Shown: positions 35,309 through 45,432, numbered from the stretch's first letter. The stretch: DNA of 64,000 nt from RBG-16-66-20 sp036262835 (GCA_036262835.1 DATAID010000043.1:1-64000), one strand, 5' to 3'. The notes: generated by a model from the letters alone, not told the origin. Made by a program: numbers and translations.

Positions 35309-36867
35309 CCCGCGCGTTTGCCTTCCTCGTGGTACTCGTCGTCGATGTTCACCGCCCAGATCGCCGACTTGTCGGCGCGGCGGGCGAGGATCGCCTCGGC
35401 GGCGAGCCTGGCCGATAGCATGGAGTGGTCCTGGTTGTTGTAGCGGTGCATGCCGTTGCGCCCGACCAGGAAGAGATTCGCGCGCTCGTCGAGCCAGGCG
35501 CGCAGCTCGCCGAAGCGCGCGTAGCTGCCGAAGTAGCCCGGGTAGGCTTTGGGCATGCGGATGACGACCGCATCCACATGGTCGGCCGGATCGGCAAGGC
35601 GCAGCTGCTGCATCTCGCGCACGGCAAGGGCCTTCAGCTCCGCGTCCGCCATGCGCCAGAGGTCGTCGCCTTCGTTGCAGAAAAACTCCATGCCGATCCA
35701 GGTAGTACTCGAGTCTTTCACCAGATAGGGGCTCCAATTGTTGAAGATCTGGAGCCGCCCCACCTTGACGCCGGGCTCCTGAACGTAGATCCAGTTGTCG
35801 GGCAGCGGCTGCGCGAGCTTGCGGTAAAGCAGCCCGACGATGAGGAAGTCGCGATACTCGAGCCCCGCGGCGATCGCGCGCGCCGGCTCGGGCGCCGGCG
35901 GCTCCATGCCGAGCACGAGGTCGCGCAGCGGCATGGTGGACACGAAAAAGTCGGCTTCGTAGCGGCGCTCGGCGCCGTTCTCGCTGGCGTGCACCGCGAC
36001 GATCCCGCCGTTGCCCTGCTCGAGCCGCGTCACGCGCGCACCGTGGACGAGACGCGCCCCCATCTGCTGCAGCCGCGCCGCGGTGACTTCCCACATCTGG
36101 CCCGGACCGAGCTTCGGATAGAGGAAGCGCTCGATGAGCGAAGTCTGCTCGGCGCCGCCCAGCCCCCCGCCGGGGCGGCCGAAGGGCTTGCGCAGCGCGT
36201 GCAGCAGCGCCTTGCCCACCGACAGGCTCTTCACGCGCTGGGCGCCCCACTCCGCGCTGATGCGGTCGCAGGAGGTGCCCCACACTTTCTCCGTGTACTC
36301 CTTGAAGAACTGCAGGTAGAGCCGGCGCCCGAAGCGGTTGATGAAGAAATCCTCCAGGCTCTTTTCCGGCCGGCGCGGGAAGAGCTTTGCCCACAGGTAG
36401 CTGAAGCCGAAGACGAGGCAGCGCCCGAGGCCGAGCTTGAGCGCCGTCTCGACATTGGCCTTGAGCGGATAGTCGAAGAACTTGCCGTCGAAGTAGATGC
36501 GCGAGAGCCGGTTGCGCACCAGCATCACGTCGCGGTCCGCCTCGTTCGCGTGGGCCGCCTGGTAGAGCTCGCGCCACTTGCCCTGGTAGTCGAGCCGGAG
36601 CTTGGCGGCGCCCTCGGGCGGGGCGGCGAGCGGCAGGATGCCCAGCCACCAATCCATCACCCAATCGGATTTCGAGAAGAAGCGGTGCCCGCCGATGTCG
36701 ATCCGGTTGCCCTTGTACTCGACCGATTGCGCGAGGCCGCCGATGTGCGCCGTCGCCTCGAGAATCACGATGTCCTTCTCGCCTGCGCGCGCGAGCTCGT
36801 AGGCCGCGGTGAGCCCTGCCGGGCCGGCGCCGATGACGAGGACTCGCGTGCGGACGATATCGATCAC
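35305..36867 (-). CDS. FAD-dependent amine-oxidase-like oxidoreductase
   Basis: The 520-residue flavoprotein has the dinucleotide-binding loop GAGPAG at 13-18 and Glu37 at the end of strand 2. It continues with GGLAQSVEYKG and IDIGGHRFFSKSDWVMDWW, the pattern of a protoporphyrinogen-oxidase/UDP-galactopyranose-mutase-like family common in polysaccharide loci. A sugar-nucleotide or lipid-linked sugar substrate is plausible but unproven. It is the last gene of the operon starting at 45375 and lies 6 bases after gtrA. Confidence 0.85.
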   Translation of the reverse strand: MIDIVRTRVLVIGAGPAGLTAAYELARAGEKDIVILEATAHIGGLAQSVEYKGNRIDIGGHRFFSKSDWVMDWWLGILPLAAPPEGAAKLRLDYQGKWRELYQAAHANEADRDVMLVRNRLSRIYFDGKFFDYPLKANVETALKLGLGRCLVFGFSYLWAKLFPRRPEKSLEDFFINRFGRRLYLQFFKEYTEKVWGTSCDRISAEWGAQRVKSLSVGKALLHALRKPFGRPGGGLGGAEQTSLIERFLYPKLGPGQMWEVTAARLQQMGARLVHGARVTRLEQGNGGIVAVHASENGAERRYEADFFVSTMPLRDLVLGMEPPAPEPARAIAAGLEYRDFLIVGLLYRKLAQPLPDNWIYVQEPGVKVGRLQIFNNWSPYLVKDSSTTWIGMEFFCNEGDDLWRMADAELKALAVREMQQLRLADPADHVDAVVIRMPKAYPGYFGSYARFGELRAWLDERANLFLVGRNGMHRYNNQDHSMLSARLAAEAILARRADKSAIWAVNIDDEYHEEGKRAG

Positions 36868-36873
36868 ACTCCC

Positions 36874-37263
36874 CTAGGTGTAGCGGGTGAACAGTAGCAT
36901 CTTGCGCGCCCCGAAATTGAAGCAGAACACCACGCCGGCCGAGATGATCTTGGCGGCCTCGTACGAGAGCGCGAGCCACTCGACGCAGCCGTAGATGACG
37001 AGCTGGTTGAGCGCCATGCCGGCAAGGCCGATCAGCGCGAAAACGAGGAACTCGAGCCGCGCATCGGCGATGCGCCGATGGGCGAAGATCCAGCGCACGC
37101 TGAAGAGGTAGATCGTGGCGAGCCCGAGGGCGAAGCCGGCCGGCGCGGCGACGAGGTAATTCACGTCGGCAAGCCGGATGAGCGCGATATAGGTGCCGAA
37201 ATCGACCGCGAGCGCGACAAGCCCCGCGGCGATGTAGCGCAGCCATTCGCGCGCAATGCTCAT
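36874..37263 (-). CDS. GtrA-family membrane protein
   Basis: The 129-residue protein has four hydrophobic segments and the GtrA-type start REWLRYIAAGLVALAVDFGTY. It ends with VVFCFNFGARKMLLF, the NF..rk.wvF motif of the family. GtrA proteins are thought to flip undecaprenyl-phosphate-linked glucose or similar sugars. The GtrB-like synthase at 30854-31864 would be a fitting partner. It overlaps the upstream membrane protein gene by 4 bases. Confidence 0.9.
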   Translation of the reverse strand: MSIAREWLRYIAAGLVALAVDFGTYIALIRLADVNYLVAAPAGFALGLATIYLFSVRWIFAHRRIADARLEFLVFALIGLAGMALNQLVIYGCVEWLALSYEAAKIISAGVVFCFNFGARKMLLFTRYT

Positions 37264-38810
37264 TTAGGTGCCTTGAGTAGCATCGACGCCACCGTGCCGT
37301 CGGGAAGCGCGCGCACGTGCTCGGCCGCCGGCCGCCACGCGAGCGCGCGCAGGCCGGCCTGCCACGCCGCCTCGCTCAGCGTATCGCGCGGGTTGAAGCG
37401 GCTGAGAAAAACATGGTCCGCGCCGGATTGACGCACCGCCGTCCGGTAGGCGTCGGTACCGAGCCCGGCATCGGGGGCCTTGACGCCCTCGCGGTTGGCA
37501 AGAAGCGCGACGTAGGACGGCACGGTCCACATCACGCGCTCGCCTTCCCGCGTGCGCGAGCGGATCGCCTCCATGTCCGCCATGAGCCCGAGATGCACCT
37601 CGGAGCGCGCCCGTGCCTGCGCAAGATCGGGCGTACGGTACCAGTCGACGATCCCGGTGACCGGCCCCGGGGCCTGCGCGCGCTGATACAGGAAGCCAAG
37701 CGCTGGCACCGTGAGGCTCAGCGTGAGAAGCGCCAGCGCCGCGTAGCCGAGCGCGGCGGGGCGCTGCGCGGCTTCGAGCAGCCTTCCCGCCGCCGCGAAA
37801 GCATAGAGAACGAGCACCGGCAGGATCGGGAAGAGAAAGCGCCCCATCTGGTCGTAGAAGGGCCAGACGAGGAAAAGGACGAGATAGGCACCGGTCATCC
37901 AGCCGTCCGCCTTGCGCTCCTTCAGCCTGAGCGCGAGGCCCGCGAGCGCGAGCACGCCGACGGCCGCGGCAAGGATCGTCCTCGCCGGCCGACCTTCCAC
38001 CCAGTAGATGAGGAGCGAGCCGATCCAGCCTTCGCCGATGGCGTGCAGCTGCCGCCCGAGGATCGCGCGCGCCGCCGACCAGGGATCTGCAGAGGCGCCG
38101 AGTGCTGCGGCATTGTCGAGCAGGAGGCGAGCGTAGCTGTCGGTGGTGGCGGCCGGGCGCAGCAGGACCCAAGCGCCATAGGCAAGGACCGCGGCGAGCG
38201 CCGGCAGCATCGCTTTCGCCCGCGAGCCCAGACCCGGCCGGCCGCGCACGAACGCCCAGGCCGCATAGGCCGCGATGGGCGCGACAGCCGCGGTGCGCGT
38301 GAGAAGCAACGCCGCCATGAGCAGCGCGAGCAGCCCCCTCCGTCGGCCCGCGTCCAGGGCGAGCAGCGTCGCGAGCAGGAGCACGCAGAAAAGCGGCTCG
38401 CTCAGGATTCCCTTCGCGTTGATCCACGAGGCGGGCAGGAGCGCAACGACGAGCGCCGCGACCGCCGCGGCGCCGCGACTTGCGAGCCAGCGCACGCCGA
38501 GCAGGTACATGAGCGGCAGGCACGCCGCCAGAATGAGCGCGTTGAGCACGTGCGCCCAGGCAAGGTCGTGGGCGGCGCCGGCAAGCGCGAGCACCCAGGG
38601 AAAGAGCGGCGGGTAGAACGCTTCGGACGCAAAGGCGGCGCCGACCGGCGCCGTGGCCGCCTGCCAGGGCGAGAACACCTGCGCCATGACGAGGTAGCTC
38701 ACGCTGTCGTCGGCGAAAGTCGCAAGCGTCGCCTGGCGCACGAAGAGCGCGCAGGTGAGCGCGAAGCCGAGCGTGAGGGCGCCCACGGCGACGCCGGGCA
38801 GCGCTCTCAT
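37260..38810 (-). CDS. Polytopic GT39/ArnT-like membrane protein
   Basis: The 516-residue protein has about ten hydrophobic segments. After the first there is an acidic pair in TFADDSVSYLVMAQ (near residues 33-36), and a later FYPPLFPW segment, as in GT-C/GT39 enzymes. No soluble C-terminal domain is recognised. It overlaps the TPR-GT41-GT4 gene upstream and gtrA downstream by 4 bases each, so it is translated with them. Function is inferred from layout. Confidence 0.7.
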   Translation of the reverse strand: MRALPGVAVGALTLGFALTCALFVRQATLATFADDSVSYLVMAQVFSPWQAATAPVGAAFASEAFYPPLFPWVLALAGAAHDLAWAHVLNALILAACLPLMYLLGVRWLASRGAAAVAALVVALLPASWINAKGILSEPLFCVLLLATLLALDAGRRRGLLALLMAALLLTRTAAVAPIAAYAAWAFVRGRPGLGSRAKAMLPALAAVLAYGAWVLLRPAATTDSYARLLLDNAAALGASADPWSAARAILGRQLHAIGEGWIGSLLIYWVEGRPARTILAAAVGVLALAGLALRLKERKADGWMTGAYLVLFLVWPFYDQMGRFLFPILPVLVLYAFAAAGRLLEAAQRPAALGYAALALLTLSLTVPALGFLYQRAQAPGPVTGIVDWYRTPDLAQARARSEVHLGLMADMEAIRSRTREGERVMWTVPSYVALLANREGVKAPDAGLGTDAYRTAVRQSGADHVFLSRFNPRDTLSEAAWQAGLRALAWRPAAEHVRALPDGTVASMLLKAPK

Positions 38811-41581
38811 GCGGCCGCCTCGGTCAGCGCGGTTTCAACGGTGCTCGCCATCTTCGCCCAGGAGAACTTGCGCGCCTGGGCGAGCCCTTTGGCGACCAGC
38901 GAAGCCCGAAGCGCCGGCTCCCGGACCCGGGTCATCGCCTCGCGCAAGCCCGCTTCGTCCAGCGGCTTGACGTAAAGCGCCGCGTCCCCCGCCACCTCCG
39001 GGAGCGACGAAAGGCGGGTCGTGATCACCGGGCAACCGCTTGCCATGGCTTCGGCGACGGGCATTCCAAAGCCCTCATAGATGGAGGGATAGGCGAGCGC
39101 GAGCGCGCCCGCGTAGGCGAGGCGCAGCTCCGCGTCCTCCAGCCTCAGCATGTGCCGCTCGCTTCCTTCGGCGAGGGCTTTCAGCCCGGGCTCGATCTCG
39201 GTCTCGCCGCCCACACAGACCACCGCGAAGCGTTCGCGGTCCGCGAGGCCGGCGAGCGCACTCAGGAAGGCCTGGATGTTCTTGTACCCGGTGCGGGCAC
39301 CCACGACGAGAAAATAGGGCCGGCCGATGCCGTGACGGCGCCGGAAATCGTCGATTTCAGCCTGCGCCGCGGGGCGGAAAAGCGCGCTGACGCCGCAGTA
39401 GCCCACCGTCACGCGCTCGGGCGCAAGCTCGGGGTAGAAGCTGCACAGGTCGCGCGCGGTGTTCTCGGAGATGGCGACGAAGCGCTGCGAGCGGCGAATG
39501 CAGGCGTCCTTCTCGCGCCACATCGGGATGTGCAGCTGCGAGCCGAACACCTCGGGAATCATGTCGTACACGGCCATCACGCCCGGCGTGAAGAGCGGGC
39601 TCGAATAATAGGTGGAGGCGAACACGGTCGCGCCCTCCTCGTCGCATACGCGCTGCAGCATCGCGCGATCGTCCTCAAGGCGCGCATAGTCGTGCTTTGC
39701 CACCACTCGCCGCCGCACGCCGGCGAGCGCCGGGGCGGTCCGCTCGCGATCGAGCAGCACGATTCGCTCGGCGAATCCGCTCGCGACCCATTCCTGCAGC
39801 AGCGATTGCCAGACCCGGGAAATTCCGGTGCTGAAATACTGGAAGAACACCCCGTCGAGCACGACGCGCAGCGGGCGCCTGCGCGGCGCTGCCGGGCGCG
39901 CCTCGACGCGGCGCGACGGGGCCTGGACAGGAACATCGAAGGGGCGCGCCGGCTCGTTCGCGCACCACGCGCGCCACATCCTGCGGTAGGCCGACTCCAG
40001 TTCGCGCGTGAAACGCGCGGCATCGGCGAGCTCGGAGCGATCGACGCGCTCGCGCAACTCCTCGCGCAGCCGCGCGCGTCGGCCTGCATCGCTCGCGAGG
40101 GCAACGGCGATATCGACGTAGTGCGCCGCATCCTTTGCGACCAGCTCGGCAAGCCCGAGCGCCCCGAGAATCGAGGCGGCCTGGCGCGAGGCCGCGCTCG
40201 GGCCGCGCAACGCCACGACTGGCACTCCCTGGCGCAGCGCCTCGATCGCTGCAGCCGCGCTCGAGATCGAGAAAGCGTCGAGCGCGATGTCGAAGGCGGT
40301 GTCCGAGGACGACTCGATGCGCTCGCGCGCAATTCCGGCGGCCGCGAAGCGCGCCGCTACGGGCGCCGGGAGCACGAGGCGCGCGCCGGGGACCCGATCC
40401 AGAATCTGCGACCAGAGCGCGGCCACCTCCGGGGTCAGCGCGGCGAGAGGCTGGCGCGAGCCGAATCTCACCTGGGCGCCGCGCTCGAGGTCCGCGGCGG
40501 GCGACTCGTACCCCGGCGCAAAGCAGCGCTCGCGGCCAGGCAGGCGCACGAGGCGCTCGACATACTCGCCTTGAGATTCCGGCGGGGACAGATCGGCATC
40601 GGTGATGCGGTACTCGATCGCCGGGAGCCCCGTCGTCGAGGGGTAACCGAGCCAGGCCGCCTGCACCGGTGCGGCGCCTTGCGCAAGCAGCGCCATGCGT
40701 CGGCCGCCCGCGGAATGCCCGGCGAGGTCGACCAGGATGTCGATGCCGTCCTCGCGCAGCCCGATGAGCAATTGCTCGTTGGGAATGCCGATCACGCCAT
40801 GCCAGCGCACGCCAAGCGCGCGCAGGCGCCAGCTCGCCGGATCCTCGAGCTGGGCATCGGAATAGCAGAAGACCTCGAATGCGGCGCGATCATGGCGCGC
40901 AAGGACCGCCTGCAGGCAGCCGGCGATCGCCGGATCGGCGAAGTCGCCGGCGAGATAACCGATGCGCAGGCGCCGGTCGGGATCGCGGCTGTTGCGAAAG
41001 GCGCGTTCCCTCACCGCGGCGTGGCGCTGCGCCCAGGCGACGTGCTCTTCGTACAGGCTCGCCCGCGGAAACGCCGGGATCGCGTTCAGCCGCTGCAGAA
41101 GCTCGCTGTGCGCGCCCGCCAGCGTCGGCTCGCGCTCGAGCGCCGCGCGCAGGCTTGCCACCGCCTCGGCCGGCAAGCCTCCTTCCCCCAGCGCGGTGCC
41201 GAGCGCGGCATGCCAGTCGGCGCGGCCCGGATCGAGCCGTACCGCAGCCCTGAGCGCCTCAATGGCCTCAAGCGGCTCGGCGCGCTCGAGGAGAAGGACG
41301 CCGAGGTTGAACCAGGCCTGGCCAAGCGCGGGTTCGGCGGCCGCGGCGGCGCGATAGCACTGGAGCGCCTCGCTACCGCGCCCGAGGCTTTGCAAGACGA
41401 GCCCGAGATTGACGCTCGCGCGGGCATGGCGCGGCTCGAGCAGGAGAGCCTTGCGCCAGCAGGGCTCCGATTCGGCAAGCTGCCCGGCATCCAGCCGCGC
41501 AAGGCCGAGCGCGTACCAGCGCGCGGCGTCCTCCGGCCGCTCGTCGACGGCGCGCTCGGCCGCCTCCAGGACGGAGCTCAT
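38807..41581 (-). CDS. TPR - degenerate GT41 - GT4 fusion protein
   Basis: The 924-residue protein has TPR units (about 5-165), then a GT41/OGT-like region (about 205-540) with LVDLAGHSAGG and AWLGYPSTTG, then a GT4 domain (about 571-924) with VVLDGVFFQYFSTGISR, YFLVVGARTGYKN and YPSIYEGFGMPVAEAMASG. In the GT41 part the position of OGT catalytic His498 is Pro217 (DFADP) and that of Lys842 is Ala381 (FGSRQPLAA). The usual NGATTT loop reads ISSAAAA. That half is therefore probably inactive, perhaps a protein-binding module, while the GT4 acidic pair is present. ATG at 41581 overlaps the upstream stop. Confidence 0.85.
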   Translation of the reverse strand: MSSVLEAAERAVDERPEDAARWYALGLARLDAGQLAESEPCWRKALLLEPRHARASVNLGLVLQSLGRGSEALQCYRAAAAAEPALGQAWFNLGVLLLERAEPLEAIEALRAAVRLDPGRADWHAALGTALGEGGLPAEAVASLRAALEREPTLAGAHSELLQRLNAIPAFPRASLYEEHVAWAQRHAAVRERAFRNSRDPDRRLRIGYLAGDFADPAIAGCLQAVLARHDRAAFEVFCYSDAQLEDPASWRLRALGVRWHGVIGIPNEQLLIGLREDGIDILVDLAGHSAGGRRMALLAQGAAPVQAAWLGYPSTTGLPAIEYRITDADLSPPESQGEYVERLVRLPGRERCFAPGYESPAADLERGAQVRFGSRQPLAALTPEVAALWSQILDRVPGARLVLPAPVAARFAAAGIARERIESSSDTAFDIALDAFSISSAAAAIEALRQGVPVVALRGPSAASRQAASILGALGLAELVAKDAAHYVDIAVALASDAGRRARLREELRERVDRSELADAARFTRELESAYRRMWRAWCANEPARPFDVPVQAPSRRVEARPAAPRRRPLRVVLDGVFFQYFSTGISRVWQSLLQEWVASGFAERIVLLDRERTAPALAGVRRRVVAKHDYARLEDDRAMLQRVCDEEGATVFASTYYSSPLFTPGVMAVYDMIPEVFGSQLHIPMWREKDACIRRSQRFVAISENTARDLCSFYPELAPERVTVGYCGVSALFRPAAQAEIDDFRRRHGIGRPYFLVVGARTGYKNIQAFLSALAGLADRERFAVVCVGGETEIEPGLKALAEGSERHMLRLEDAELRLAYAGALALAYPSIYEGFGMPVAEAMASGCPVITTRLSSLPEVAGDAALYVKPLDEAGLREAMTRVREPALRASLVAKGLAQARKFSWAKMASTVETALTEAAA

Positions 41582-44500
41582 GCGGGCGCGCGAGGCCTCT
41601 CGCCCCACATCCTGCGGTAGGCCGCCTCGAGCGCGCTCGTGAAGCCCTGGACATCGAGCAACGACGAGGTCCGGAGCCGCTCGCGCATCCCCGCGCGCAG
41701 CGCGCGCAGCTTCTCGGTTTGCCTGGCGAGGGAGAGCGCGCGCTCGAGGTAGGCCTCGGGCGTGTCCGCCGCGAGCTCGGCGAGCCCCGCGCGCGCGAGG
41801 ATGCTCGCGCCCGTCCTGCTCGCGTAGGCATCGCCGGTGAGCGAGACGAGCGGAACGCCCATCCAGAGCAGGTCGCAAATCGCCGTCGTCGCGCTCCAGG
41901 GCCAGGGGTCGAGCGCAATGTCGATATCGCGGCAGGCGGCAAGATTGCGAAAGTCATCCGCTTCGGGCGAGCGCAATTCGCTCCGCGCCTCGGGGATGCC
42001 CTGGCCGAGCAGCTGCTCGCGCAGCGCCCGCTGCGCGCTCGCGGCCGCGAGGCCGGGGGCGCTGATCAGCAGACGCGCCTGCGGCAACGCGAGAAGAATC
42101 CGCGCCCAAAGGGCCGTGACCGCCGGCGTCAACGCGCACAGATCGGCGAGGCACCCGAAGGTGACATGGCCCGCGCGAACGTGCGGCGGCGGGGAGATTT
42201 CGCCAAGCTCCGCGGCGGGCCGATAGCAGAACGCGCCGGCGGCCAGGCGAAGCAGCCGCTCGCTATGCCATCGCTCGGTCCTGCCCTGCGGATCGGCGAT
42301 CGCGTCGGTCAGGCGAAAGTCCACGGTGTCCAGGCCGGTGGTGCCCGGGTAGCCGAGCCAGGAAGCCTGCACCGGCGCGGGTCTGCGCGCAAAGAGCAGC
42401 GGCCGTCCGCCCGCATGCCCGGCGAGGTCGACCAGGATGTCGATGCCATCGGCGCGCACGAGATCGGCCGCGAGCTCGTTCGGAAAGCCCGCGATCGAGC
42501 GCCAGTCGCACTCGCCCAAGGCGCGGCGCGATTCCTCGGGTTCGGGGCCGAGCGCCGAGTAGCAAAACACCCGAAAGCGGCTGCGATCGTGCGCCGCGAG
42601 CACCGGCACGAGGTGGCTGGCGAGCGCGTTTCGCACGAAGCACGGCGCGACATAGCCGACGTTCAGGCGCGCGCCCTCGGCAAGCTCCAGGCGCCGGTGC
42701 GCGGTCGCGCGCGGCGCGTGGCGCGCATGCCGGTCGCGCCAGGCGAGGTGCCGCTCGAGCAGCGCTTTCGGCGCGTCGCCCGTGCCGAGCTGCTGCGCGA
42801 CCAGCCGCCGCGAACCCATGTCGGCGTTGTCGGGGTCGAGCTTGAGCGCCTCGTCGTAGGCGGCGCGCGCTTCGCCGACCCGGCCCACGGCAAGGAGCGC
42901 ATCGCCGAGCTCGCCCCAGGCGCGCACGAAGCCGGCATCGATCGCGATCGCCGCGCGAAATTCGGCGAGCGCCTCGTCGAGCTGGCGCACCCCGCGCCGC
43001 AGGCTGCCGAGATTGCAGCGCCAATCGGCATGATCCGGCTCGATGGCGAGCGCCGCGCCGACCTCGCCGATGGCTTGCTCGGCCTGGCCGAGCTGGGCAT
43101 GCAGGTTGCCGAGGTTGTAGAGCGCCTGCGCCATCGCGGGATCGCGCCCGACCGCGGCGCGATAGCACTCGGCGGCGCCGTCGAGGTCGCCCGCCGCTTC
43201 CAGCGCCACGCCGAGATTGTTATGGGCCTTCGCGTGGCCGGGATCGAGCGCGAGCGCGGCGCGAAAGGCGGCGATGGCATCGTCGAGCCGGCCCAGCGCC
43301 TGCAGCGCGCAGCCGAGCATGTAGTGAAAAGCGGGCTCGCCGCGATCGGCGCCGATCGCGCGGTTGATCCAGTCGACGGCGGCGCCGGGTGCGCCCTCCT
43401 CGAACGCGAGGTCCCACAGAAGGGTGAGCGCCTCGAGCCGAGCGGGCGCTGCAATCAGGATCTTCTCGCAAAGCGCGCGCGCCTCGGAGCGCCTTCCGGC
43501 CGCCTGCAGGCGCCGCGCCCCGGCAAGGGTCCCGCTCTCGGTGCCTTCGCCCGCCGGAGGCGCGGCCGGCGCCGCCCGCTTTTCCCAGAGCTCGAGGTAG
43601 CTCGCTTCCAGCGCGCGCGCGAGGCCGGCCTCGTCCATCAGAGCGGAGCCCCGCATGCGCTCGCGCAGGCCGCCGCGCAGCTTGGCGAGGCGCGGCAGGT
43701 CAGCCGCAAGCGTCTTGCAGATCGCCACGTACTCGTCGACGGTGCGCGCCACGAGCTCGCCCAGCCCCACGCCGTGCAGCAGGCTCGAGCCCGCCCTGCC
43801 CGCGTGGCGGTCGCAGAGGAGCGTCACGACCGGAACGCCCATCCAGAGCGACTCGCAGGTGGTAGTCGCGCCGTTATAGGGAAAGCTGTCGAGCGCGATG
43901 TCGACCGAGTTGTAGATCGAAAGGTGATTCGTCACCCCCTCCTCCCAGCCGCGCAGCTCGAGGCGCCCGGGAGCAATGCCGGCGCGAGTGAAGCGCTCGC
44001 GCACCGATTGCGCGAGGCTCGCGATGGAGAGCGGCCGCGCCTTGAGCAGGAGCCGCGAGTCCGGAACTTCGGCGAGCACGCGCGCCGCCGCGTCGAGGAA
44101 GGGCGCCGAGAGCTTGGCGAAATTGTTGAAGCAGCCGAAGGTCACCTCCCCCTTTTGGAGCGCGGGCAGCGGGACGGGCGCGGGGCTCTCGGGCTCGGGC
44201 CGGTAGCAGAAGTAGGTGCGTGGCAGGCGCACCAGCCTCTCGGCGCTCAACCGGTCGGCCTCGCCCGGCGGATCGGCGTAACCGTCCGTGATCCGGACGT
44301 CGACGGCACCCAGGCCGATCGTGTTGGGATAGCCGAGGTAGGTGGCCTGAATCGGCGCCGGCTTCATCGCGAGCGTGGTAGCGCTGTTGCCGGCAGTGTG
44401 GCCGGCAAGGTCGATGAGCACGTCGATGCGATCGGCGCGTATGCGGTCGGCGAGCGCCGCATCGCCGAGCTCCTCTGCATCGACCCAATGCTCGACCAGC

Positions 44501-45375
44501 GCGCGCAGCCGTGCCGTCACGGCGTCCTTGCGGGCGTTGGTCGCATAGCACCAGACCTCGAAGCGGGCGCGATCGTGGCGCGCGAGGATCGGCTCCATGA
44601 AGCGCATCACCACGTGGTTGCGGAAATCCGGCGAAAGATAGCCGATGCGCAGGCGCCGTGGCCAGGCCGGATCCGGCGCCGGCGCCTCGTAGCGACGCGC
44701 AAAACGCTCGCCGAATCGCTGGTGCTCGGCGAAAATCGCAGGCGCATCGAGGCTCGCCGAATAATTGAGCTCGAGCAGCAGATTGCTGTAGGTGGGCGCA
44801 TGGTCCGGCGTGAGCTCGAGCGCGCGCCGGTAGGCCGCGATCGCCTCGTCCGTGCGGCCATATTCGCGGTAGATGCCCGCAAGGTTGAAGTGCACCTCCG
44901 ACACGTTGGGAAGCTGCATGCGCAGCCGCTCGAGCTCCGGAAGCGCTTTCTCGCGCCGGTTCATCTCGATCAGCGCCACCGCGTAGTTGTTGCGCAGCCG
45001 GGTGCACTCGGGCTGCAGCTCGACGCAGCGCTCGAAAAGAGCGGCCGCCTCCTCGAAGCGGCGCGCATCCAGGAGCGCGGCGCCGAGCTCGAGCCGGTAC
45101 AGGACTTCGCCCGGCCGCCGCTCGACGGCCTGCTGCAGGAGCGCGATCGCCTCCTCCACGCGCCGGTCGCGCAGGGCCATGCGGCCGAGGAAATAAAGCG
45201 CGTCGGTATGCTCGGGCTCGCGCTCCAGCACGCGGCGGTAGCCCTGGTCCGCGCCTGCGGCGTCGCCTCGGCATTCGCACTCGAAGGCCGTCCGCAGCCA
45301 GGCGTCCGGGGCATCGGCCTCGGCCGGAGCGACAGCCGCGGACTCGGCGCGCATCAGCCGCCTCAGCCAGTTCAT
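41578..45375 (-). CDS. Tandem TPR-GT41 (SPINDLY/OGT-like) protein, two modules
   Basis: The 1265-residue protein consists of two TPR-GT41 units. Unit 1: TPRs about 25-215 and GT41 about 240-597, with His254 (DFRNH), HTAGN 326-330, LGYPNTIG 347-354, Lys421 in FGCFNNFAKL and the PYNGATTT loop near 499-506, all matching active OGT-type residues. Unit 2: TPRs about 615-865 and GT41 about 903-1257. There the His position is Asn916 and the Lys position Ala1081, though LGYPGTTG is kept. So one active and one degenerate domain are predicted. GT41 enzymes O-glycosylate Ser/Thr of proteins. First gene of a five-gene minus-strand operon. Confidence 0.88.
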   Translation of the reverse strand: MNWLRRLMRAESAAVAPAEADAPDAWLRTAFECECRGDAAGADQGYRRVLEREPEHTDALYFLGRMALRDRRVEEAIALLQQAVERRPGEVLYRLELGAALLDARRFEEAAALFERCVELQPECTRLRNNYAVALIEMNRREKALPELERLRMQLPNVSEVHFNLAGIYREYGRTDEAIAAYRRALELTPDHAPTYSNLLLELNYSASLDAPAIFAEHQRFGERFARRYEAPAPDPAWPRRLRIGYLSPDFRNHVVMRFMEPILARHDRARFEVWCYATNARKDAVTARLRALVEHWVDAEELGDAALADRIRADRIDVLIDLAGHTAGNSATTLAMKPAPIQATYLGYPNTIGLGAVDVRITDGYADPPGEADRLSAERLVRLPRTYFCYRPEPESPAPVPLPALQKGEVTFGCFNNFAKLSAPFLDAAARVLAEVPDSRLLLKARPLSIASLAQSVRERFTRAGIAPGRLELRGWEEGVTNHLSIYNSVDIALDSFPYNGATTTCESLWMGVPVVTLLCDRHAGRAGSSLLHGVGLGELVARTVDEYVAICKTLAADLPRLAKLRGGLRERMRGSALMDEAGLARALEASYLELWEKRAAPAAPPAGEGTESGTLAGARRLQAAGRRSEARALCEKILIAAPARLEALTLLWDLAFEEGAPGAAVDWINRAIGADRGEPAFHYMLGCALQALGRLDDAIAAFRAALALDPGHAKAHNNLGVALEAAGDLDGAAECYRAAVGRDPAMAQALYNLGNLHAQLGQAEQAIGEVGAALAIEPDHADWRCNLGSLRRGVRQLDEALAEFRAAIAIDAGFVRAWGELGDALLAVGRVGEARAAYDEALKLDPDNADMGSRRLVAQQLGTGDAPKALLERHLAWRDRHARHAPRATAHRRLELAEGARLNVGYVAPCFVRNALASHLVPVLAAHDRSRFRVFCYSALGPEPEESRRALGECDWRSIAGFPNELAADLVRADGIDILVDLAGHAGGRPLLFARRPAPVQASWLGYPGTTGLDTVDFRLTDAIADPQGRTERWHSERLLRLAAGAFCYRPAAELGEISPPPHVRAGHVTFGCLADLCALTPAVTALWARILLALPQARLLISAPGLAAASAQRALREQLLGQGIPEARSELRSPEADDFRNLAACRDIDIALDPWPWSATTAICDLLWMGVPLVSLTGDAYASRTGASILARAGLAELAADTPEAYLERALSLARQTEKLRALRAGMRERLRTSSLLDVQGFTSALEAAYRRMWGERPRAPA

Positions 45376-45432
45376 GCCCGAGCAATCGTCGCTGGTAACA
45401 TTGAAAGCGAAGCGCTCAACCCGAGGTCAGAC

